Source of the DNA: DASYVD01 sp050693035
Lineage (GTDB): Bacteria; Actinomycetota; UBA4738; CALAEC01
DNA: 6,020 nt
Direction: 5' to 3'
NCBI GenBank assembly: GCA_050693035.1
Contig: JBOGWB010000102.1
Span: 1-6,020 of the forward strand
Positions 1-5,128 of the stretch are shown piece after piece. The notes under the pieces are model-generated. The model ran no database searches. It was not told the origin of the DNA and was given only the letters and a program-made list of their open reading frames with translations. The number at the start of each line of letters is the position of its first letter. The stretch's first letter is position 1. The position numbers and the translations under genes were made by a program.

Positions 1-889
1 CGGTCCCGGCGACAACCCCATCTTCCCCAGGATGCACGACGCATCGGCCCGGGTTGCCGGAGCCACGCTGGTGGCCGCGGATGCGGTGCTCACCGGGACC
101 GCCGAGCACGCCTTCAGCCCCGCGGGAGGACTCCATCACGCCATGCCCGAGCGGGCCTCGGGGTTCTGCGTGTACGACGATCCTGCCATCGCCATCGCCT
201 GGATGCTGGAGCACGGCGTCGAGCGAGTCGCCTACGTGGACGTGGACGTCCATCACGGCGACGGTCCCCAGGAGATCTTCTTTCGCGACCCGCGGGTCCT
301 CACGGTGTCGATCCACGAGTCGGGTCGTTACCTCTTCCCGGGAACCGGGTTCGTCGACGAGCGAGGAGCCGGAGAAGGTGAGGGCACCGCGGTGAACATC
401 CCGCTCCCGCCGTCGACGTCCGATCGCGGGTGGCTGGAGGCGTTCCGCCAAGTCGTGCCGCCACTGGTCCGCTCCTGGGCCCCCGACGTGCTCGTCACCC
501 AGCTCGGGTGCGACACCCATCACACCGATCCGCTGGCCCATCTGGCCCTGTCCACGGCGGCGTATGTCGAGGTGGCCAAGATCGTCCACGAGCTCGCTCA
601 CGAGGCGGCCGGTGGGCGATGGGTGGCCACCGGCGGAGGGGGCTACCAGTGGGCCCGGGTGGTGCCCAGGGCCTGGACGATCGCCTTCGCGGAGATGGCC
701 GAGCACACCTTGTCCGACGAGATCCCGCCTTCGTGGCTGGCCATGGCCGCAGAGAAGGTCGGGACCTCGCTCCCGGACCGTCTCTCCGAGGATCCCCCGC
801 CCGGACAGGATGACCTCGAGGCGATCCAGGGGGTCATCACCGAGGTCCGGGGAAGAGCGTTCCCTTCACCGAAGAACCCCGTGTCCTGA
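1..889 (+). CDS. acuC: AcuC / class I-II histone deacetylase-family protein, 5'-truncated by the window edge
   Basis: The frame is open from base 2 (codon start 2) and shows 295 residues; AcuC proteins are usually near 380, so roughly 80-90 N-terminal residues lie upstream. An ATG at 32 is internal, because the preceding codons already read GPGDNPIFPR, a family-typical stretch. All zinc-deacetylase landmarks are visible: the paired His of GGLHHA (134-139), the DVDVHHGDG block (239-265) with zinc ligands Asp 245-247 and His 251-253, the third ligand Asp in GCDTH (512-514), and the transition-state Tyr of GGGGY (644-646). Family knowledge: AcuC removes acetyl groups from lysines of acetyl-CoA synthetase and so activates acetate use; related members act on acetylpolyamines. 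Cytoplasmic. Its stop lies 4 nt before the pyruvate kinase start, which suggests co-transcription. The family is certain; the precise substrate is inferred, and other amidohydrolases of this superfamily cannot be excluded. Confidence 0.93.
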   Translation, partial: GPGDNPIFPRMHDASARVAGATLVAADAVLTGTAEHAFSPAGGLHHAMPERASGFCVYDDPAIAIAWMLEHGVERVAYVDVDVHHGDGPQEIFFRDPRVLTVSIHESGRYLFPGTGFVDERGAGEGEGTAVNIPLPPSTSDRGWLEAFRQVVPPLVRSWAPDVLVTQLGCDTHHTDPLAHLALSTAAYVEVAKIVHELAHEAAGGRWVATGGGGYQWARVVPRAWTIAFAEMAEHTLSDEIPPSWLAMAAEKVGTSLPDRLSEDPPPGQDDLEAIQGVITEVRGRAFPSPKNPVS

Positions 890-893
890 GGTA

Positions 894-2300
894 ATGCGAG
901 CCACCAAGCTCGTCTGCACGCTGGGCCCGGCCAGCGAGGCCAAGGTCCCGGAGCTCGTCGCGGCGGGGATGGACGTGGCCCGGATCAACCTCTCGCACGG
1001 AACCGTGGAAGGACGAGCTCGGATGCTCGAGGCGGTCCGCGAGGCGTCCCGGACGGCAGGCCGAGACGTGGGGGTCATGGCCGACCTCTCGGGCCCCAAG
1101 ATCCGGCTCGGCGAGCTGGCGGGCGGCGAGGCCACCCTGGTGGCTGGATCCCGGTTCGTGCTCCGCGCGGGCGGTGGACTGGGCGACGCGGCCGGGGCGG
1201 CCACCAACTACGAGGAGCTGGCCCAGGACCTCGAGTCTGGCGACAGCATCCTGCTCGCCGATGGCGCGGCCGAGCTGAGGGTGCTCGAGCGGGCGGGGGA
1301 CGAACTGGTCACCGAAGTCGTTCGGGGCGGCCCCATCCGCTCCCGGGTTGGGGTCAACGTGCCGTCCGAGCGTCTTCGCCTGCCGGCCATCACCTCCAAG
1401 GACGAGGAGGACCTGGCCTGGGCCCTGGGCGTGGAGGTCGACATGATCGCTCAGTCGTTCGTCCGCCGGGCCGGGGACGTTCGGGCGCTGGAGGCGTTGT
1501 GCGGCGAGCCTCGCCCCCTCCTCATTGCCAAGATCGAGACCCGCGGGGCGGTCGAGGACGTCGACGCCATCCTGGACGGAGCCGACGCCGTGATGGTCGC
1601 TCGTGGCGACCTGGGCGTGGAGATGGCTCTGGAGGAGATCCCGGTGATCCAGAAGCGTCTGGTGGCCGCGGCGAACCAGGTGGCCAAGCCGGTCATCATC
1701 GCCACTCAGATGCTGGAGTCCATGACCCGGGCGCTTCGCCCCACTCGCGCCGAAGTAGGAGACGTGGCCGGTGCGGTGTTCGATGCCGCCGATGCCATCC
1801 TGCTGTCCGCGGAGACGGCGATCGGGAGCTACGTCACCGAGTCGGCGGCCACGGCGGCCAGGATCCTGGAGGTCGCGGAGACGGAAGGAGCTCGCTTCCT
1901 GCCACCGGCCCGTGAGTCCGCCGGCCTCGACCTCGAGGAGCTCCCGCTGGCCCGGGCCGCAGCGGTGCTGGCCCGGCGCAGCCGCGCCGCGGGGGTGGCC
2001 TGCTTCACCAGGACCGGGCTCACAGCCCGGCTCCTGTCCGCCGCACGGCCCGGTGTGCCGATCCACGCGTTCTCTCCGGATCCCGGAGCGGTGGGGCGCA
2101 TGACGCTGTTCCACGGTGTGGCACCCCGGCCCATCGATCCACCCTCGGATACCGACCAGCTGATCGACGGTATGGACACCAGCCTCCGCGATGCCGGCGC
2201 GGTCAAGGAGGGAGATGTGGTGGTCATGGTGGCCTCCTCCCCGGCGGGCCGAACCCATGCGAATCTCCTCAAGGTTCACCAAGTGGGCCGGGAAGGGTAA
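894..2300 (+). CDS. pyk: Pyruvate kinase
   Basis: Converts phosphoenolpyruvate and ADP to pyruvate and ATP, the last step of glycolysis, in the cytoplasm. The 468 residues match the usual single-unit bacterial length, with no extra C-terminal PEP-utiliser domain. Visible blocks: N-terminal CTLGPAS (8-14), ARINLSHG (29-36), DLSGPKIRLG (64-73), a B domain at about 70-165, the active-site signature LLIAKIETRGAV (209-220) with catalytic Lys213 and metal ligand Glu215, ARGDLGVE (236-243) with Asp239, then ATQMLESM and RPTRAE, and a C-terminal allosteric domain from about residue 340. ATG 894 is chosen because homology begins there and no other in-frame start is near; the frame extends far upstream but only as a shadow of acuC. 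GAGG overlaps the acuC stop (888-891) at unusually short spacing, so translational coupling is likely. Lys69 sits where Glu marks K+-dependent enzymes, so this one is predicted to be K+-independent. Confidence 0.97.
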   Translation: MRATKLVCTLGPASEAKVPELVAAGMDVARINLSHGTVEGRARMLEAVREASRTAGRDVGVMADLSGPKIRLGELAGGEATLVAGSRFVLRAGGGLGDAAGAATNYEELAQDLESGDSILLADGAAELRVLERAGDELVTEVVRGGPIRSRVGVNVPSERLRLPAITSKDEEDLAWALGVEVDMIAQSFVRRAGDVRALEALCGEPRPLLIAKIETRGAVEDVDAILDGADAVMVARGDLGVEMALEEIPVIQKRLVAAANQVAKPVIIATQMLESMTRALRPTRAEVGDVAGAVFDAADAILLSAETAIGSYVTESAATAARILEVAETEGARFLPPARESAGLDLEELPLARAAAVLARRSRAAGVACFTRTGLTARLLSAARPGVPIHAFSPDPGAVGRMTLFHGVAPRPIDPPSDTDQLIDGMDTSLRDAGAVKEGDVVVMVASSPAGRTHANLLKVHQVGREG

Positions 2301-2330
2301 CGTGTGCACCACATTGAGGGTCATACGGAC

Positions 2331-3047
2331 ATGAGCACCGACGGAACGTTCACCTGGAAGGGCCGAACCGGGCCCTTCGACCTCAAGCTCGCGCCGACCG
2401 TGTTCCCCCCCACCACCACCAGCAGAGCGTTGGCCGAAGCCCTGGACGTCAAGGAGGGCGAGACCGTGATCGATGTGGGGTCGGGAAGCGGCGTGCTCAG
2501 CTTCGTGGCCGCGCGTCTCGGCGCGGCCCGCGTGTACGGGGTGGAGATCCTCAAGGAGGCCGTCCAGGTGGCCCGGGAGAACGCCCGCCTCCTCGGCGTG
2601 GCCGACCGGGTGGAGTTCCGGACGGGCAGCCTGTTCGAACCGGTCCGAAATGTGACCGCCTCCGTAGCCATCGGGGACGTATCCGGCATCCCCGACGAGC
2701 TTGCCGAGGTGGCGGGATGGTTCCCCGGCGGCCACGCAGGAGGACCCACGGGTGCCGAGGTTCCCGTTGCCATGCTGGAGTCGGTGGGCGACTGCCTGGA
2801 GCCGGGTGGGAGGCTGTACCTGCCCACCGCGTCGATCCAGGACGAGGGACGGGTGATCGCGGCCGCCCGCCGGATCTTCGGCGACTCCAACATGGTGTCC
2901 GTGTCGGAGCGAGAGTTCCCTCTGCCGGGACTGGTGGCCCGCTCCCGAGAGGTTGCCAGGCTCATGGCCCAGGGGTTCGTCAACCTCAGGACCCGGGGCT
3001 CCCGCCTGCTGTGGCGCCTGGCGATCTGGCGCTGCGTTCGCACATAG
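2331..3047 (+). CDS. Class I SAM-dependent methyltransferase (PrmA/HemK-like fold), substrate unknown
   Basis: 238 residues from ATG 2331, preceded by GAGGG at 2316-2320. An in-frame GTG at 2304, with AAGGG 6 nt upstream, would add nine residues and is the alternative start; I prefer the ATG because family-like sequence begins just after it. A lead segment with FPPTTTS (25-31) precedes the Rossmann core. Motif I is VIDVGSGSG (46-54), the acidic ribose-binding residue is Glu72 in VYGVE, and a GSLFEP block sits at about 99-104. Where N6- or glutamine-methyltransferases carry NPPY, this protein has IGDVSGIPDE (114-123), which argues against standard DNA-adenine or release-factor methylation. A conserved-looking LEPGGRLYLP strand follows at about 163. 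The gene follows pyk by about 30 nt on the same strand and ends 6 nt short of the convergent SDR remnant. The fold is clear; the substrate (protein, RNA or small molecule) cannot be read from sequence. Confidence 0.85.
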   Translation: MSTDGTFTWKGRTGPFDLKLAPTVFPPTTTSRALAEALDVKEGETVIDVGSGSGVLSFVAARLGAARVYGVEILKEAVQVARENARLLGVADRVEFRTGSLFEPVRNVTASVAIGDVSGIPDELAEVAGWFPGGHAGGPTGAEVPVAMLESVGDCLEPGGRLYLPTASIQDEGRVIAAARRIFGDSNMVSVSEREFPLPGLVARSREVARLMAQGFVNLRTRGSRLLWRLAIWRCVRT

Positions 3048-3053
3048 GGACCG

Positions 3054-3377
3054 CTACTCCTCGGGCGGAGACACGGATCGCGCCCGGCCGCCGATCAGCC
3101 TGGTGACCGCGGCTCGGTAGAGCGGCGGGGTCAGGACCCGGAAGGCTTGGGGGACCGCCAGCCACCGAGGCACCGAGACTTCTGGCCCACGACGGTGGCG
3201 GACGGCGTCCACGATCGCTCCGGCGACTCGCTCCGGCCGCATGGCGAACGTCCGGTACATACGGTCGCGTTCCAGCTCGGGGTGGGTGAAGCCTTCCGTG
3301 GGCACGATCCCTGGGTTGATGGCGGTCACCATGACGCCCTCCGGCTTGAGGTCGTAGTAGAGGGACTCCGAGAACGG
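3054..3377 (-). pseudogene. C-terminal remnant of a short-chain dehydrogenase/reductase (SDR), broken at its 5' side
   Basis: On the minus strand the frame reads FSESLYYDLKPEG, then MVTAINPGIVPTEGF, and ends with RRGPEVSVPRWL and VLTPPLYRAAV before the TAG at 3054-3056. These are the post-active-site helix, the PG motif and the C-terminal tail of classical SDR oxidoreductases. Only about 107 codons remain of a usual 260-280. The glycine-rich NAD(P) motif, the NAG motif and the catalytic Ser and YxxxK are absent. Just before FSESL, where an intact gene would encode SKxAL and the active site, the frame meets a TGA (3378-3380) and family resemblance ends. An internal ATG at 3330-3332 could be called as the start of a 92-residue protein, but that would be an artefact. 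The neighbouring integrase points to insertion as the cause. The remnant lacks its promoter and cofactor site and is presumably inactive. Confidence 0.85.
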
Positions 3378-3384
3378 TCACCAG
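3366..3384. other. Probable attachment-site junction (attL or attR) between the SDR gene and the element
   Basis: Host-like coding sequence (SDR residues FSES) extends leftwards from about 3374, and no SDR resemblance is seen to the right of 3378. The recombinase start is about 70 bp away. Serine integrases cross over at a 2-bp core inside roughly 40-50 bp sites, so the true core is somewhere in this interval. GGTCACC at 3376-3382 is an odd-centred inverted repeat sitting on the break, but it cannot be called the core without the partner site. Confidence 0.55.
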
Positions 3385-3390
3385 CACTCA

Positions 3391-3401
3391 TATGATATGA
3401 T
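3391..3401 (+). promoter_or_regulatory. Candidate -10 element(s) for the integrase promoter in an AT-rich island
   Basis: This is the only notably AT-rich spot in the region. TATGAT occurs twice, at 3391-3396 and 3396-3401, one or two mismatches from the bacterial -10 consensus and about 45-50 nt upstream of the integrase ATG. No convincing -35 box is seen at 16-18 bp spacing. The overlapping TCATATGA at 3388-3395 is a perfect 8-bp palindrome and might instead be an operator. If real, the -35 area would fall on the host side of the junction, so promoter strength could differ between the integrated and circular forms. Confidence 0.35.
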
Positions 3402-3432
3402 CCTTTGGACTGGGCCGCAGCGGTCCAGGCGG

Positions 3433-3439
3433 AAAGGAG
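3433..3439 (+). promoter_or_regulatory. Ribosome binding site of the serine recombinase
   Basis: AAAGGAG ends 5 nt before ATG 3445 and is nearly the full Shine-Dalgarno sequence. It decides the start against the in-frame ATG at 3397, which lies inside the presumed promoter, and against GTG 3442, which is only 2 nt away. The segment TCCTTT at 3401-3406 is its perfect 6-nt complement. Confidence 0.8.
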
Positions 3440-3444
3440 CGGTG

Positions 3445-4998
3445 ATGGCCGGCACGAAGGAACGTCCCAGGGCGGCGGTCTATCTGCGGATCAGCCGCGA
3501 CTCCGAGCAGGACGGGGCGGGGATCGAGCGGCAGAGGAAGGACTGCACGGCGCTCGCGCGCCGCGCGGGACTCGATGTCGTGGAGGTCTACGCCGAGAAC
3601 TCCCGGAGCGCCTTCTCCGGGCGGCGGCGGCCGCAGTGGGACAGGATGCTCGAAGCGGTCAAGGACGGGCGCGTGTCCGTCGTCCTCGCGTGGGCGAACG
3701 ACCGCCTGTACAGGCGCGTTCAGGACCAGATCGCCCTGATGGAGGCGCTTCGGTCGCACGGCGGGAAGATCGTCACCGTCAAGGACGGGGAAGCGGATCC
3801 CACGTCGGACTCGGGCCGGATGACGATGACCATCCTCGCGTCCGTCGCCGCGTTCGAGTCGGAGCGGAAGGGCGAGCGCCAGAAGCGGAAGCACGAGGAG
3901 ATCGCCGCAGCCGGGCTGTGGAACGGTGGTCCCCGTCCGTTCGGTTACCGGCCCGTGAAGGTCAAGGGCGGTACGTCGCTGAAGCCCGTCCCGGAGGAAG
4001 CCGTAGCCATCCGCGAGGCTGCTGCGGCGATCCTCTCCGGGGAAGGACTCCGCACCGTGGCGCGCCGGTGGAACGAGGCGGGGCTGCGGACTCCCCTCGC
4101 GGGGCGGAAGCCGAGCGACCCGCGTCCGCCGTACGGCGGCAACCTGTGGCAGGCGAAGGCGGTTAAGGGCGTGCTCACGTCGCCCATGATCACCGGACAG
4201 CGCGAGCACCGGGGCAGCTTGACGAAGGCGAAGTGGTCTCCGATCGTGGACCGCCGGACGTGGAAGAGGCTCGTCGCCGAGTTCGCGCGCCGGGCGGACG
4301 ACGCCGAGGCCATGTTCGGCCGCCCGGACCGCCCTCGGTACCTGCTGACGGGCATCCTCCGCTGCACCTGCGGAGCTCCCCTGAACGGCAACCCGAACAA
4401 CGGAACGGCCGCGTACGCCTGCCTCAGCGAGGAGCACAAGACGAAGCACGGCCCCAGGGTCCGCGTCACCGCCCGTGCCATCGAGGAGCACATCCTGACG
4501 ATGGCCGCGGGGATGGAGCGCGACCGCACCGAGGTACGGGACCCGGGCGAGGCGCCGGAGCTGCAGCGGGCGCTGGACGAGATCGACGAGAAGAGGTCAG
4601 CGTTTCTCAGGAAGGCCGCTCGGCTGGACATGGACGAGGCCGACATCAGCGACGGCCTGGCCGACCTGAACGGGGAGCGCCAGCGGCTGGAAGACCGGCT
4701 CGCGGAGGAGGTGACCTCGCACGAGCCGCTCACCTGGACGGAGCTCGCCGACCAGATCGACGCCTACGTGGCGGACGAAGCGGCCGACGAGGAGTTCTTC
4801 CGCGACCCCGAGACGCGGGCGTGGGTCGAATCGCTCGTCGAGCGCGTGGAGGTCAGGCCGGCGGTCCGGGGCCGGAACCGCTTCGACCCGTCGCGGTTTA
4901 AGTTCGTCTGGCGGGACGGCGTGCGGGACCGCTCTCGCGGCGATCCGCGCAGCGTCACAGTCCACAGCAGCCGGGGACGCAGGGTTGTCGTAAAGTAA
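3445..4998 (+). CDS. Large serine recombinase (phage/ICE-type serine integrase)
   Basis: 517 residues, typical of large serine integrases, which join attP and attB through a 5'-phosphoserine intermediate and integrate or excise the element. Domains in order: resolvase catalytic domain, about 9-150, with nucleophile Ser17 in YLRISRDS and flanking Arg15 and Arg18, ERQRKDC at 28-34 and WANDRLYR at 83-90; the long E helix, about 127-155 (ILASVAAFESER); recombinase DNA-binding domain from PFGYRP (165-170) to about 280; zinc ribbon, about 300-345 (Cys307, Cys309, Cys326, probably His331 or His335); charged coiled coil, about 370-425, which in this class governs synapsis and direction; then a basic tail. 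The first cysteine pair is C-x-C rather than the common C-x-x-C. The start is fixed by the AAAGGAG site. Its position next to the broken SDR gene identifies it as the enzyme that made the junction. Excision would need a directionality factor, not identified here. Confidence 0.95.
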   Translation: MAGTKERPRAAVYLRISRDSEQDGAGIERQRKDCTALARRAGLDVVEVYAENSRSAFSGRRRPQWDRMLEAVKDGRVSVVLAWANDRLYRRVQDQIALMEALRSHGGKIVTVKDGEADPTSDSGRMTMTILASVAAFESERKGERQKRKHEEIAAAGLWNGGPRPFGYRPVKVKGGTSLKPVPEEAVAIREAAAAILSGEGLRTVARRWNEAGLRTPLAGRKPSDPRPPYGGNLWQAKAVKGVLTSPMITGQREHRGSLTKAKWSPIVDRRTWKRLVAEFARRADDAEAMFGRPDRPRYLLTGILRCTCGAPLNGNPNNGTAAYACLSEEHKTKHGPRVRVTARAIEEHILTMAAGMERDRTEVRDPGEAPELQRALDEIDEKRSAFLRKAARLDMDEADISDGLADLNGERQRLEDRLAEEVTSHEPLTWTELADQIDAYVADEAADEEFFRDPETRAWVESLVERVEVRPAVRGRNRFDPSRFKFVWRDGVRDRSRGDPRSVTVHSSRGRRVVVK

Positions 4999-5010
4999 GA
5001 CTCGGATCGA

Positions 5011-5034
5011 CGAACAACTCCTCGAACAACTCCT
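5011..5034 (+). repeat. Two tandem copies of a 12-bp repeat complementary to the downstream ribosome binding site
   Basis: CGAACAACTCCT occurs at 5011-5022 and again at 5023-5034, perfectly, 12 nt after the recombinase stop. A third, broken start (CGGAAC) follows at 5035-5040 and merges into the terminator stem. The last 11 nt of each copy (5012-5022 and 5024-5034) are the exact reverse complement of 5118-5128, which contains the Shine-Dalgarno core of the next gene. The repeats may act as an RNA anti-Shine-Dalgarno element or as DNA binding sites with an inverted third copy. Confidence 0.8.
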
Positions 5035-5036
5035 CG

Positions 5037-5066
5037 GAACGGGCCTCGCTCGCGCGGGGCCTGTTC
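5037..5066 (+). terminator. Hairpin terminator downstream of the serine recombinase
   Basis: Left arm 5037-5049 and right arm 5054-5066 pair over 13 bp, including two G-U wobbles, closing a TCGC loop (5050-5053). The run after the stem is TATTTGC, so the U-tract is weak. It should end most integrase transcripts before the next gene. It could be read with reduced efficiency, and the complementary segments on either side of it could compete with it if they pair. Confidence 0.65.
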
Positions 5067-5097
5067 TATTTGCAAAAGTTGGTCCGCGAGGGCGGGG

Positions 5098-5103
5098 TAC
5101 GAT
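5098..5103 (+). promoter_or_regulatory. Candidate -10 box for the winged-helix gene
   Basis: TACGAT fits the TANNNT pattern common in GC-rich actinobacterial promoters and lies 25 nt upstream of the start codon. It lies after the terminator, where an independent promoter would be needed. TTGCAA (5070-5075) is 22 bp away, which is too far, and TTGGTC (5079-5084) is 13 bp away, which is too near, so no -35 box is convincingly paired with it. Confidence 0.3.
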
Positions 5104-5115
5104 TGGACGGTCAAG

Positions 5116-5122
5116 AAAGGAG
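5116..5122 (+). promoter_or_regulatory. Ribosome binding site of the winged-helix gene, inside an 11-nt complementary segment
   Basis: AAAGGAG ends 6 nt before ATG 5129 and selects it over the in-frame TTG at 5123, which directly abuts the site. The segment AGGAGTTGTTC (5118-5128), running to the base before the ATG, is complementary to both upstream repeat copies, so an mRNA carrying them could hide this site. Confidence 0.8.
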
Positions 5123-5128
5123 TTGTTC

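Noticed and set aside
564..893. Upstream extension of the pyruvate kinase frame
   Set aside because: The extra 110 codons overlap acuC in another frame, are Arg/Pro/Ser-rich and unlike any pyruvate kinase N-terminus. Homology starts exactly at ATG 894.
837..2735. Long minus-strand open frame of 632 codons across pyk and the methyltransferase
   Set aside because: It lies antisense to two confidently identified genes, has low-complexity Gly/Arg/His-rich content and no recognisable domain. Such frames are a by-product of high third-position GC.
3147..3395. Plus-strand frame of 82 codons opposite the SDR remnant
   Set aside because: It is the antisense shadow of a minus-strand sequence with clear SDR motifs.
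3397..3444. Sixteen-codon N-terminal extension of the recombinase from ATG 3397
   Set aside because: That ATG lies in the presumed promoter and has no ribosome site, whereas ATG 3445 has AAAGGAG at ideal spacing and begins about nine residues before the conserved catalytic strand.
3388..4491. Minus-strand open frame of 367 codons over the recombinase
   Set aside because: It is antisense to the catalytic and DNA-binding domains of the integrase, with Arg/Pro-rich composition and no motif.
5011..5034. The 12-bp tandem repeats as the start of a CRISPR array
   Set aside because: Units are too short, directly adjacent without spacers, and only two are present.
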